DNA of 64,000 bases from contig NZ_CP135435.1 in assembly GCF_032341175.1 (NCBI RefSeq), forward strand, positions 1,488,001 to 1,552,000, given 5' to 3'. Source of the DNA: Bacillus sp. DTU_2020_1000418_1_SI_GHA_SEK_038. GTDB lineage: Bacteria > Bacillota > Bacilli > Bacillales > Cytobacillaceae. The notes under the pieces were generated by a model. The model made no database searches. It was given only the letters and a program-made list of their open reading frames with translations, and was not told the DNA's origin. Below, one piece after another: positions 1-9,143 of the stretch (the first letter of the stretch is position 1; every line of letters starts with the position of its first letter). The position numbers and the translations under genes were made by a program.

Positions 1-3000
1 GTTAACGATGAAAAAAAAGATTGCAGCTGGTATTCAATCTCCGCAGCTGATGATGATATTCTTCCTTTTCTGTCATATTTAATTTCCTCGATCCAATCAT
101 CAATTCCAGAGTTCGGAAAGAACCTGGCTTTGATGATGAAGGATATGGACAGGTATATTAGAGATGAAGAAATCAGTATGCTAAGTTCCCTTTTTATTAA
201 TGAACTGCTGTCCATCGAAAAAGAACTTTTTATCATTCTAGATGATTTTCATCAAATTGAACAATCCTATACGGTTAATCGGTGGATGGAAAAGTTGCTT
301 GATCACATTCCTTCGAATATTCATTTTATTATTTCCAGCAGAAGCCGCCCTGTGTGGAAACAGCTGACGAAAATGAAGGTATGTAATCAGCTGCTCGAAA
401 TCACGAAAGACGATCTCCTTATGACAATAGATGAGGCGGAGCTTTTGCTAAACGACTATTATGATATAAATGTTAACGAAGAACAGTTAGCACAAATTTA
501 TGCGTTAACTGAGGGATGGGTCATTGCCATTGGGATGATTGCCCAGCAGATTCCGGGAAACGGTGACTTTTCCAACTTGCATTCAAGACCCTCTCAATCT
601 CTTCAAGATTTATTTCAGTATTTGGCTTTGGAGGTTTTTGCAAAACAGCCGCCAATTATCCAGCAATTTTTAGAACAGACGTGTATATTCGATGAATTAA
701 GTGCAGAGATTTGTGACTCAGTATTAGGCATAACGGGTTCATCCTCAATCCTTCATCAAATTATCGAAAAAAATTTGTTTATTTATCGTATTGGAGAAAA
801 GCAATTTAAGTATCACGCATTATTTAAAGAGTTTTTAGAGAATCAATTAAAGGTAAAGGATCCAGAAACTTTTCAGTCTTTGCATGAGCGAACCGCCCGT
901 TTTTTTGAACGAAAAAAACAATGGGAAGAGGCTTTGCTGCATTATGAGAAAATCCAGTATAGCGATGCAGTTGCTTCCGTCTTAAATGAAGTTGGCTTTA
1001 GGATGCTGGAGAATGGGAAGCTTGAAAATCTCTATGACCGGCTCATGTTTATTTCAGAAAAGGAAAAAGACAAATTTTATCCTCTTTGGTTTTTGCAAGG
1101 GGAGGTTCTTCGGTATCGCTCCAATTACAATGAGGCAGAGGCATGTTATATGAAAGCTGCACAAATGGCTGAAGAAAAAGATAATTTGCTTGAAAAAAGC
1201 CGGGCACTTGAAGGACAGGCAAAAATCTATCTGGACACGATTCAGCCGCATAAAGCCGAGAGGATTCTTTTTCAGGCAATCGAAATTAGAGAAAAATATG
1301 ATATTCAGTCGAAGGATGAGACAGCAAAGCTCTATCATCTTCTAGCAGAAAACCTGTTAAATTCCGGTCAATATATGAAAGCTGAAAAATGGATTAAAAG
1401 GGCTGGTAATCTGAATGTACCCCATTTTAATAACAGCCTTGAGGCAAGATTATATTTGCGGACCGGAAGATTCGGGCAAGCGAAGAAGATATTATCGAAC
1501 GATAAAAAGAGAGAAGCTTCTGGAAAAACACCTCTGCCCCAATCTCATCGGGAAACGGATATTCTTCTATCTCTTATTGAGGGTCTTACTGGAAACGGAA
1601 ATCAAGCAAAGTCACTCGCACAGGAAGGGATACAGCATGGCATTAGCATAAAGGCTCCTTACGTTGAGGCATGTGGCTGGATGAGAATGGGTCATGCCAT
1701 TCAAATTGTAAACGATTATGACCTATCATTAGCGGAGAAGTGCTATGAAACAGCACTCGATATTATGAACCGGCTGCGAATCGAGAGGGGAAAAGCGGAG
1801 CCGCTAATGGGGCTGTGCTTACTATATGGGAGCAAAGGGGAATTCGAAAGAGCAATGTCAGCAGGCAATGCCGCCCTTGCTGAAACAGAAAAAGTAAAGG
1901 ATATTTGGTTGTCAGCCCTTATTCAGCTTGCGTTGGGGATTTCAGCAGTTTATAGCAAGCATTATTCTTATGCCTCTGAATCTATCAAAAAGGCAACCAG
2001 CCATTTTAACGAGTGTGGAGATCAATATGGAAACATGCTTTGTCTTTACTGGCAAACATATATTTACTATAGCCAAAATGAGCCAGTATCTCTCTTGGAA
2101 ATACTTCCTCTTTTATTAAAAGAGGTGCAATCAGGCGAATATGAATTTATTTTTAATAAAAGGACTATGTTTGGTCCTAGAGATTTGCAAATATTTGCTC
2201 CAATTCTTATTGAGGCACAGAGACAAAAATTCATGCCACAATTGGTAGCAAGGCTTCTCCAGGAAATGAATTTGTCAAAGGTAGACTTTCATCCAGGCTA
2301 TACACTTAGAGTGAATACCCTAGGAAGATTTCAAGTTTGGCTAGGTGAAAAAGAGGTGGAAGAGAAGGATTGGCAGCGGGGAAAAGCTAAAGAGTTACTG
2401 CAATTATTTATTACAAATGCTCATAAATTAATTCCTAAGGAGCAAATTTATCAGCTTCTATGGACTGATCAGGATGAAAAAAGTGCGGCAAGGGATTTTA
2501 AAGTTGCATTAAATGCTCTTAACAATGTTCTTGAACCGAATCGGAAAGCTAGAAGGACCCCCTTTTTTATTGTGAGGGAAGGAACAGCATACGGGTTAAA
2601 TCCTCATGCCGTTCTAGAGGTTGATAGCCAGGCTTTTGAACAATGGATCACAGCTGGATTGGAAGAAAAGACAACAGAAAAGGCAACGAGTTATCTGGAA
2701 AAGGGCCTTAAAATTTACAAGGGAGACTATTTGCCAGAGCGCAGATTTGATGATTGGTGCCTGAATGAAAAAGAAAGATTATCCGTATTTTTTATTAGGG
2801 CAGCAGAAAAGCTGGCTCAGCTTTATGTGAGAAGTGAGGAATATGACAAGGCTATACATTGGTGCAGTAAAATATTAGAGAAAGACCGTACATGGGAGGA
2901 AGCCTACCGACTTACGATGTATTGCTATTATCGGAAAAACAACCGTCCCTTCGCACTAAAATGGTACCAAAAATGCTGTGAAATATTGGAGGAAGAGCTT

Positions 3001-3087
3001 GGCGTTCCCCCTCTTGATCCAACGCGCCATATGTATGAAATGATTCTAGAATCAGGAAACACACTAAACTCAGTCAGGCAGCCATAA
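1..3087 (+). CDS. MalT/BTAD-type transcriptional regulator, 5' end cut off
   Basis: The frame is open from base 1, so the true start lies upstream; the first internal ATG is at 130. What remains is the rear of a STAND-type ATPase (Walker B-like ILDDFH at about 210-260), a winged-helix region, a long alpha-helical TPR stretch over the middle ~450 residues, and at the C-terminus a winged-helix plus bacterial transcriptional activator domain (RVNTLGRFQVW onward, bases ~2310-3080). Proteins of this build are signal-responsive activators. It stands directly upstream of a co-directional ABC importer and acyl-CoA genes, so it probably controls them; that is inference. The Walker A part is outside the window. 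Confidence 0.85.
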   Translation, partial: VNDEKKDCSWYSISAADDDILPFLSYLISSIQSSIPEFGKNLALMMKDMDRYIRDEEISMLSSLFINELLSIEKELFIILDDFHQIEQSYTVNRWMEKLLDHIPSNIHFIISSRSRPVWKQLTKMKVCNQLLEITKDDLLMTIDEAELLLNDYYDINVNEEQLAQIYALTEGWVIAIGMIAQQIPGNGDFSNLHSRPSQSLQDLFQYLALEVFAKQPPIIQQFLEQTCIFDELSAEICDSVLGITGSSSILHQIIEKNLFIYRIGEKQFKYHALFKEFLENQLKVKDPETFQSLHERTARFFERKKQWEEALLHYEKIQYSDAVASVLNEVGFRMLENGKLENLYDRLMFISEKEKDKFYPLWFLQGEVLRYRSNYNEAEACYMKAAQMAEEKDNLLEKSRALEGQAKIYLDTIQPHKAERILFQAIEIREKYDIQSKDETAKLYHLLAENLLNSGQYMKAEKWIKRAGNLNVPHFNNSLEARLYLRTGRFGQAKKILSNDKKREASGKTPLPQSHRETDILLSLIEGLTGNGNQAKSLAQEGIQHGISIKAPYVEACGWMRMGHAIQIVNDYDLSLAEKCYETALDIMNRLRIERGKAEPLMGLCLLYGSKGEFERAMSAGNAALAETEKVKDIWLSALIQLALGISAVYSKHYSYASESIKKATSHFNECGDQYGNMLCLYWQTYIYYSQNEPVSLLEILPLLLKEVQSGEYEFIFNKRTMFGPRDLQIFAPILIEAQRQKFMPQLVARLLQEMNLSKVDFHPGYTLRVNTLGRFQVWLGEKEVEEKDWQRGKAKELLQLFITNAHKLIPKEQIYQLLWTDQDEKSAARDFKVALNALNNVLEPNRKARRTPFFIVREGTAYGLNPHAVLEVDSQAFEQWITAGLEEKTTEKATSYLEKGLKIYKGDYLPERRFDDWCLNEKERLSVFFIRAAEKLAQLYVRSEEYDKAIHWCSKILEKDRTWEEAYRLTMYCYYRKNNRPFALKWYQKCCEILEEELGVPPLDPTRHMYEMILESGNTLNSVRQP

Positions 3088-3098
3088 GGTTGCCTTTT
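3077..3098 (+). terminator. Terminator after the regulator
   Basis: GGCAGCC and GGTTGCC (one G-U pair) form a 7-bp stem with loop ATAA, followed by TTTTCT. The stop codon of the regulator lies in the loop. It would separate the regulator transcript from the importer genes. Confidence 0.55.
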
Positions 3099-3194
3099 CT
3101 GATTTCTTTCATAATTTGTAACTCATTTGTAACCCCAATTATTTATGATTGCTTCAATGCTAGGTTTTTATTTTGAAAGGAAGAAGGGGGAAAG

Positions 3195-4475
3195 ATGATG
3201 ACAGTTTTGTCTCGTAAAATGGGTTTTATTTGTATGCTAATGCTTGTCATGTTATTCGCTGGCGCTTGCAGCGGAACAACAGAGAAGACTGGAAACGGAA
3301 ATGAAAACACAAACAATAATAACAATAACACCAGCAAGCCAGAAGAAGAGCCAGAAGAAAAGGAAAGCAGTGAGCCGATCAAGATCGGTGTTCTTGCTTC
3401 ACAGACAGGAGGCCTAGAATCCTATGGGAAGCAAACATTACAAGGATTCGAACTTGGTCTTGATTACGCAACGAACGGTACGAGAGAGGTAGCAGGCAGA
3501 AAGATTGAAGTATTTATAGAAGATACGGAAACGAAGCCTGAGGTAGCCGTTCAAAAAGCAACAAAGCTTCTCGAAGAACACGGAGTGGATTTCTTAGTAG
3601 GGTCTTCCAGCTCAGGAGATACACTAGCTGTTCTCCCGCTAGCAGAAGAATATGAAAAGATTATGGTTGTTGAACCAGCGGTGGCAGACACGATTACAGG
3701 ATCTGAGTTTAATAAATATATTTTCCGGACAGCTCGCAACTCCTCGCAGGATGCGGTGGCAGGAGCAGCAGCGATTGCAGGCGAAGGTGTTAAAATTGCA
3801 ACCCTTGCACCAGATTATTCGTTCGGCCGAGATGGGGTAGAAGCCTTTAAGGAAGCAGCAATTAAGCTTGGAGCGGAAATTATTCATGAAGAGTATGCTG
3901 ACCCCGCTGCTACAGACTTCACGTCAAATATTCAAAAAATCATTGATTCTAAACCAAATTATTTATTTGTTGTCTGGGCAGGTGCAAACTCCCCATGGAA
4001 TCAAATCGCTGATATGAAGGTTCAGGAAAAAGGAATAAAAATTTCGACAGGGGCGCCAGATATTCCTGCTTTATCTACAATGGAGCCGCTGATTGGCATG
4101 GAAGGATTTACTGTATACTATCATGATTTGCCAGCGAATGATATAAACAAATGGCTAGTAGAAGAACATAAAAAGCGCTTTAACGGTGAAGTCCCTGATT
4201 TATTTACTCCAGGTGGAATGACCGCAGCTATCGCCATTGTTGAGGCATTGAAGAAAACAGAAGGAAATGCAGAAGCCGATACATTAATTGCTGCAATGGA
4301 AGGAATGAGCTTCGAAACGCCTAAAGGAAAAATGACTTTCCGTCCAGAAGATCACCAAGCACTACAAACGCTATATGCTATTAGGCTGGAGAAGAAGGAT
4401 GGAGTCCCTTATCCGGTTCCAGTGTTAATTCGCGAATTAAGCCCTGAAGAGACAGAACCGCCAATCAGAAACTAA
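3195..4475 (+). CDS. HAAT-family ABC transporter substrate-binding lipoprotein (LivJ-like)
   Basis: Receptor of a branched-chain-amino-acid-type importer, 426 aa. A signal peptide ends in a lipobox (LFAGAC, lipidated Cys about residue 25), then an Asn-rich and Glu-rich linker, then a periplasmic-binding fold beginning IKIGVLASQTGG. The type I fold with Ca/amide contacts is typical of LivJ and of receptors for amides, urea or aromatic acids, so the ligand cannot be named. ATG 3195 (or the adjacent ATG 3198) follows the strong site AAGGGGG. The full transporter follows downstream, and its enzymatic neighbours suggest an organic acid or ester-like ligand rather than an amino acid. Confidence 0.88.
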   Translation: MMTVLSRKMGFICMLMLVMLFAGACSGTTEKTGNGNENTNNNNNNTSKPEEEPEEKESSEPIKIGVLASQTGGLESYGKQTLQGFELGLDYATNGTREVAGRKIEVFIEDTETKPEVAVQKATKLLEEHGVDFLVGSSSSGDTLAVLPLAEEYEKIMVVEPAVADTITGSEFNKYIFRTARNSSQDAVAGAAAIAGEGVKIATLAPDYSFGRDGVEAFKEAAIKLGAEIIHEEYADPAATDFTSNIQKIIDSKPNYLFVVWAGANSPWNQIADMKVQEKGIKISTGAPDIPALSTMEPLIGMEGFTVYYHDLPANDINKWLVEEHKKRFNGEVPDLFTPGGMTAAIAIVEALKKTEGNAEADTLIAAMEGMSFETPKGKMTFRPEDHQALQTLYAIRLEKKDGVPYPVPVLIRELSPEETEPPIRN

Positions 4476-4497
4476 GAATGACGGGAAATTTCCCACA

Positions 4498-4538
4498 GAA
4501 ACAATGAACTTCGGTGTTATACCGAGGTTCATTGTTTC
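4498..4538 (+). promoter_or_regulatory. Long hairpin between the binding protein and ATPase genes
   Basis: An 18-bp stem with a single G-U pair (arms 4498-4515 and 4521-4538) and a 5-nt loop. No T tract follows, so it is not a normal intrinsic terminator. In transport operons such hairpins often protect the 3' end of the receptor mRNA and give receptor excess over the membrane parts. That role is inferred here. Confidence 0.5.
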
Positions 4539-4566
4539 TATAACTAATTAAAAAGCCAGGTGGTGA

Positions 4567-5346
4567 ATGAGAGTGAAATCAATTATAGAGACAAAGGATT
4601 TATCCATTACATTTGGCGGCCATACAGCTGTGGACCGTGTGAGTATAGCAGTTCCTGAAAACCACTTTAAGTCTATTATTGGCCCCAATGGAGCTGGTAA
4701 AACAACTTTCTTTAATCTATTAAGCGGACAGCTGATGCCAACGGAGGGGCAAATTTTCTTCAGAGAAAAAGAGATTACTAAAATGTCAACGACAGAAAGA
4801 ACACGTCTTGGAATTGGAAGGTCCTTTCAAATCACGAATGTTTTTCCTAATTTAACTGTTTTGGAGAATGTCAGGCTCGCAGTACAGTCCCAAGCGGGAA
4901 CACGCTTTCAGATGCTAGCCCATTATCGGAAATATAAAGTTTTTGAGGAAAAGGCAGAAGAATGGCTAGAGCTCGTGCTTCTCCAAAATAAAAAAGAGAT
5001 TTTAGCTAGAAACTTAGCCCACGGGGAAAAAAGAAAGCTGGAAATTGCCATGCTATTAGCCTTGAATACAGAGGTTCTTCTCCTTGATGAGCCGACAGCT
5101 GGAATGTCCGTTGAAGAGGTGCCTGCTATCCTGGAAGTTATTAAAAAAATAAAGCAGGGGAAGGATCGAACAATCATCTTAATTGAACACAAAATGGATA
5201 TGATTCTGGATTTATCTGACACTGTCATGGTTCTATTCAATGGGAGATTACTAGCAGACGGAACTCCAGAGGAAATCATGAAAAACGAGACTGTTCAGTC
5301 CGCGTATTTAGGGGGTCTGTACGATGACAGTTCAATTAAAGCTTAA
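4567..5346 (+). CDS. ABC transporter ATP-binding protein, LivG-like
   Basis: First of two nucleotide-binding subunits of the HAAT importer, 259 aa. Walker A GPNGAGKT, a LivG-style signature region (AHGEKRKLE) and Walker B VLLLDEPTAG are intact, followed by the switch histidine in LIEHKMD. The reading frame overlaps the next ATPase gene by 23 bp, indicating coupled translation. ATG 4567 sits only about 3 nt after AGGTGG; GTG 4573 has better spacing, so the start may be two codons later. Confidence 0.9.
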   Translation: MRVKSIIETKDLSITFGGHTAVDRVSIAVPENHFKSIIGPNGAGKTTFFNLLSGQLMPTEGQIFFREKEITKMSTTERTRLGIGRSFQITNVFPNLTVLENVRLAVQSQAGTRFQMLAHYRKYKVFEEKAEEWLELVLLQNKKEILARNLAHGEKRKLEIAMLLALNTEVLLLDEPTAGMSVEEVPAILEVIKKIKQGKDRTIILIEHKMDMILDLSDTVMVLFNGRLLADGTPEEIMKNETVQSAYLGGLYDDSSIKA

Positions 5347-6031
5347 TAACATTGAGACGCATATTGGACAATATCATATTTTGCAGGGAGTTTCATTTGA
5401 AGCGCGAAAAGGAGAAGTAACTGTTCTGCTTGGGAGAAATGGTGCAGGAAAAACGACAACCCTAAGAACCATTATGGGGCTGAATCCTCCGTCAAAAGGG
5501 GCGATTTTTTACAAAGGGGAAGGAATCGAAGGATTGCCAACATACAGTGTGGCACAGAAAGGGATTGGGTATGTCCCTGAGGATCAAGGTATTTTTGCCG
5601 GCTTGACAGTTGAGGAAAATATGAAGGTAGCAATGAAAAATGATGATGATGAAACGAAGGCAAGGCTCCAATGGATATTAGGCTTATTCCCCGATTTAAA
5701 GACATTTTGGAAAAAGCCGGGAGGGCTTTTAAGCGGCGGGCAAAAACAAATGCTGTCTATTGCGAGAGCCTATATTAATGATAATGATTTGCTTTTAATA
5801 GATGAGCCAAGCAAGGGTCTGGCACCAATTGTAGTGGAAAAGGTGATGGAAACTATTCTGCAAATGAAGGAGCAGACAACCATCGTCCTCGTTGAACAAA
5901 ATTTTATAATGGCCAGTACAATTGGCGATCAGTTCTACATTATTGACGATGGGCGGACAGTGAGCGAAGGACATATGGCCCAGTTAAAAGAAGATGCAGA
6001 CATGCGGAGAAAGTATTTAGGAATTGCATAA
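5324..6031 (+). CDS. ABC transporter ATP-binding protein, LivF-like
   Basis: Second ATPase of the importer, 235 aa, the usual LivF length. Walker A GRNGAGKT, signature LSGGQKQML and Walker B LLIDEPSKGLAP are all present, with LVEQNF carrying the LivF-type switch region. It begins inside the 3' end of the LivG-like gene and is followed 17 bp later by the first permease, so it belongs to one operon with them. Confidence 0.9.
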   Translation: MTVQLKLNNIETHIGQYHILQGVSFEARKGEVTVLLGRNGAGKTTTLRTIMGLNPPSKGAIFYKGEGIEGLPTYSVAQKGIGYVPEDQGIFAGLTVEENMKVAMKNDDDETKARLQWILGLFPDLKTFWKKPGGLLSGGQKQMLSIARAYINDNDLLLIDEPSKGLAPIVVEKVMETILQMKEQTTIVLVEQNFIMASTIGDQFYIIDDGRTVSEGHMAQLKEDADMRRKYLGIA

Positions 6032-6048
6032 AGAAAGGAGGAAAAGAT

Positions 6049-6909
6049 ATGGATGTTTTAATTACTTTGACATTAAACGGATTAGCGACTGGAATGCTTA
6101 TATTTCTGCTTGCCGCTGGTTTAACGTTAATTTTTGGTCTCATGGATGTATTAAACTTTGCTCATGGCGGGCTTTTTGCATGGGGAGCCTATAGCGGAAC
6201 ATGGCTATATGCAGCGACAGGGAGCTTCATTATAGCGATTGCTGGCGCTATTGTTACAGGGCTTATTCTTGGATTGCTGACTGAAAGATGGATCATCAAA
6301 CCAGTCTACGGAAATCATATTCAACAAATTTTAATTACACTTGGCCTCATGCTAGTCTTGTCTGAGTTATTAAAAGTTGTGTGGGGACCTAATCAATTAT
6401 CTGCTTCACCGCCCCCATATTTGGCTGGAAGCTGGGAGCTTGGAAACGTCATTATTATTAAGTATCGAGTATTTATTATCGCCGTTGGACTGCTCGTGTT
6501 CGGAATTGTTCAATATATTTTAAAAAACACAAAAATAGGTTTGATCGTAAGAGCTGGCGTCATGGACAAAGAAATGGTGCAATCGCTTGGAATTAATATT
6601 CAAAGAGTATTTATGTTTGTTTTTATGGTTGGTGCTGGAATGGCTGCACTTGGCGGAGTGATGCTTGGACCTTATTCAGGCGTCATCTATGCAGAGATGG
6701 GCCTTGAGTTTGCAATTTTAGCTTTCATAGTTGTTGTTATTGGAGGGATGGGCAGCTTTCCGGGCTCTATATTGGCTGCCATATTAGTGGGCTTGTCAGG
6801 ATCATTTATGGCCTACTATGTTCCTTCACTTTCTTTAGCTGTCAATATGCTATTAATGGCAATCGTTTTAATTTTTAGACCACAGGGATTGTTTGGATTA
6901 AAGGGGTGA
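6049..6909 (+). CDS. ABC transporter permease, LivH-like
   Basis: Membrane subunit of the HAAT importer, 286 aa, with about eight hydrophobic segments. The family loop near residues 190-250 (YAEMGLEFAILAF then GGMGSFPGS) is recognisable. ATG 6049 follows AAAGGAGG at good distance. Its stop overlaps the ribosome site of the second permease gene. Confidence 0.88.
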   Translation: MDVLITLTLNGLATGMLIFLLAAGLTLIFGLMDVLNFAHGGLFAWGAYSGTWLYAATGSFIIAIAGAIVTGLILGLLTERWIIKPVYGNHIQQILITLGLMLVLSELLKVVWGPNQLSASPPPYLAGSWELGNVIIIKYRVFIIAVGLLVFGIVQYILKNTKIGLIVRAGVMDKEMVQSLGINIQRVFMFVFMVGAGMAALGGVMLGPYSGVIYAEMGLEFAILAFIVVVIGGMGSFPGSILAAILVGLSGSFMAYYVPSLSLAVNMLLMAIVLIFRPQGLFGLKG

Positions 6910-6914
6910 GGAAG

Positions 6915-7913
6915 ATGAGATTATTAGCTGCTGGCAGAATGAATTTTGTGTACTTAATAACGGCAATCTTTCTCCTTATTTTGCCATTTGTATATGAATC
7001 TAGAACTCTGCTAATTTTGCTGACACAAGTGTTTATTTTTGCAATTTTTGCGATGAGCTATGATATTTTGCTAGGATTTACCGGAATCGTTTCTTTCGGG
7101 CATGCAATGTTTTTTGGAATAGGCGCATACACAATTGGCGTCTTTATGAAGCGGTTTGATCCGACTATTCCGTATCTTTTATTAGCTGTTTTAGTGACGA
7201 TTATTTTAACATCCATTGTGAGCTTAGTTCTAGGTCTGCTAACTTTACGTCTTAAAAGTCATTTTTATGCAATGTTAACTCTGGCCTTCTCGGGTCTTTT
7301 CCTCGTTTTAGCTGAAAAATGGAGAACGGTTACGTATGGCAATGACGGGTTTACCTTCCGAATTCCAGAATTATTAAAAGACCGGACCGATTTTTATCTT
7401 ATTTGCCTTGTCACGATGATTTTGGTATTTGCCATTCTTAAAAGATTTACAAATTCCCCTTTAGGAAGAGTTCTGCAAGCTATTCGGGAAAATGAACAAA
7501 GAACAGAATCTCTCGGCTACAGCATTCTTCATTATAAGGTCATTGCGAGTGTCATTTCGGGTGTAATGGCGGGAATGGCAGGTCTTCTTTATTCTATGTC
7601 GCTGCGATTTGTAAATACGAGTGTATTCACTATGGATATTACACTTGATGCTTTGCTCATGACCATAATTGGAGGAGTGGGAACGTTAGTTGGCGCGATC
7701 ATTGGGGCAGGATTAATAGAATTTGCTCATCACTGGCTAACTGAATTGGCAAAGATCCATTGGATCTTTGAACGCTGGATCATCTTCTTCGGAATTATAT
7801 ATATTTTGGTCGTCATGTTCTTTCCAATGGGAATCGTTGGAACATTGAAAAAGCTGAAAGTAAGACGAACGAAGAAAAAGGAGAGTAAGAAGGAAGAGAA
7901 AATTGCAAGTTAG
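6915..7913 (+). CDS. ABC transporter permease, LivM-like
   Basis: Second membrane subunit of the importer, about 332 aa. LivM hallmarks are visible: YDILLGFTGIVSFGHAMFFG near the N-terminus and GGVGTLVGAIIGA near the C-terminus. The C-terminal tail is very rich in Lys and Glu. A GTG at 6906 is in frame, but AAGGGGTGAGG fits ATG 6915 better. The next small gene follows 10 bp after the stop. Confidence 0.87.
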   Translation: MRLLAAGRMNFVYLITAIFLLILPFVYESRTLLILLTQVFIFAIFAMSYDILLGFTGIVSFGHAMFFGIGAYTIGVFMKRFDPTIPYLLLAVLVTIILTSIVSLVLGLLTLRLKSHFYAMLTLAFSGLFLVLAEKWRTVTYGNDGFTFRIPELLKDRTDFYLICLVTMILVFAILKRFTNSPLGRVLQAIRENEQRTESLGYSILHYKVIASVISGVMAGMAGLLYSMSLRFVNTSVFTMDITLDALLMTIIGGVGTLVGAIIGAGLIEFAHHWLTELAKIHWIFERWIIFFGIIYILVVMFFPMGIVGTLKKLKVRRTKKKESKKEEKIAS

Positions 7914-7923
7914 GGGGAGCAGG

Positions 7924-8100
7924 ATGGAGCAAAAGCAAATTGCCTCTTTCATCGTCCGCTTTCATTTAGCAGAGATAGATGAGCAGACAGGAAAGAAAAA
8001 ATGGCGCATTAAAGTGTCCCATGTTCAGGAGGATATAGAAATATTATTCGAAACTATTGAGGATGCGATGAACTTTATGAGGAATATAATTGGAGATTAG
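7924..8100 (+). CDS. Small conserved-looking protein, function unknown
   Basis: A 58-aa acidic/basic mixed protein (MEQKQIASFIVRF start) with no signal peptide or membrane segment. ATG 7924 follows GGGGGAGCAGG; a longer TTG start at 7903 would overlap livM and has no ribosome site. I do not recognise the family. Tight placement between the permease and the KASIII-like gene suggests it is expressed with the importer and enzymes, perhaps as an accessory subunit. Confidence 0.65.
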   Translation: MEQKQIASFIVRFHLAEIDEQTGKKKWRIKVSHVQEDIEILFETIEDAMNFMRNIIGD

Positions 8101-8128
8101 CAAGTAGAAAAAGAATGGAAGTGTTTTA

Positions 8129-9136
8129 ATGAGTATAGGTATTCTTAGCACTGGAATCTACCTGCCCGAAGATTATATAACTGGTGAGGAAATTGCAAGA
8201 ATGGCAGGAATTCCTAAAGAGATTGTGGAAGGTAAAATGGGGATAAAAAGGAAAACCATTCCTGGCTCGGAAGACCATACATGCCAAATGGGAATTCGTG
8301 CGGCAAAGAAGGCCATTAAAAAAGTGAATCTAGATCCATTGACCATTGACCTTGTCATCTATATTGGTGAAGAGCATAAGGAATACCCGCTTTGGACAGC
8401 CGGTATTAAGCTGCAGGAGGAAGTTGGGGCGTTGAATGCGTGGGCCTTCGATGTGGCTCTTCGCTGTGGAACGACAGTCATGGCCTTAAAGGTAGCAAAA
8501 AATATGATGATTGCAGATCCGGCAATCAATACTGTGCTTTTAGCCGGAGGATACAGGAATGGAGATTTTATCGATTATCATAACCCTCGAACAAGATTTA
8601 TGTATAATCTTGGGGCAGGCGGAGGGGCGATTATTTTACAAAAGAACTGCAAGAAAAATTTATTACTAGAGACAGAGATGCTGACAGACGGCTCTTTTTC
8701 TGAAGATGTTGTCGTTGTGGCAGGCGGGACGAAACATCCGCTGACACAGCAGGCGTTGGAGGAAGGAAAAAATAAACTAGACGTTCTTGATCCTGCTGGC
8801 ATGAAAGAGCGTCTTGAAAAAAAATCGATGAAGAATTTTCTTCATGTTATTCGTAAATCAGTTCTGAATAGCGGATATGAAGAGAAGGATATTTCTTATG
8901 TCGGGATGCTTCATATGAAGAAGTCAGCCCATCACTATGTGTTAAAGGAGTTAGGATTATCAGAGGAGGCCTCAATCTATTTAGAGGAATATGGCCATAT
9001 CGGTCAAATGGATCAAATCTTATCATTAGAGCTTGCTGAAACATCTGGGAAACTGAAAAACGGTAATGTAGTTGTACTAGTCAGTGCGGGCATTGGCTAT
9101 GCTTGGGGAGCTTCTGTAATTCGATGGGGAGAGTGA
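8129..9136 (+). CDS. KASIII-like (3-oxoacyl-ACP synthase III family) enzyme
   Basis: Thiolase-fold condensing-enzyme relative, 335 aa. The nucleophile position is Cys113 in ALRCGT, and GAGGGAIIL and the C-terminal GIGYAWGAS glycine loops match FabH-type proteins. The second catalytic position is probably His262 (LHMKK). Where FabH has GNTSAAS with the catalytic Asn, this protein has YGHIGQMD with His290, so the Cys-His-Asn triad of FabH is not kept. It is therefore unlikely to be a housekeeping FabH (a canonical fabH is at 55.3 kb). An acyl-CoA condensing, transferring or cleaving role in this locus is inferred. Confidence 0.8.
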   Translation: MSIGILSTGIYLPEDYITGEEIARMAGIPKEIVEGKMGIKRKTIPGSEDHTCQMGIRAAKKAIKKVNLDPLTIDLVIYIGEEHKEYPLWTAGIKLQEEVGALNAWAFDVALRCGTTVMALKVAKNMMIADPAINTVLLAGGYRNGDFIDYHNPRTRFMYNLGAGGGAIILQKNCKKNLLLETEMLTDGSFSEDVVVVAGGTKHPLTQQALEEGKNKLDVLDPAGMKERLEKKSMKNFLHVIRKSVLNSGYEEKDISYVGMLHMKKSAHHYVLKELGLSEEASIYLEEYGHIGQMDQILSLELAETSGKLKNGNVVVLVSAGIGYAWGASVIRWGE

Positions 9137-9143
9137 TTTAGAA

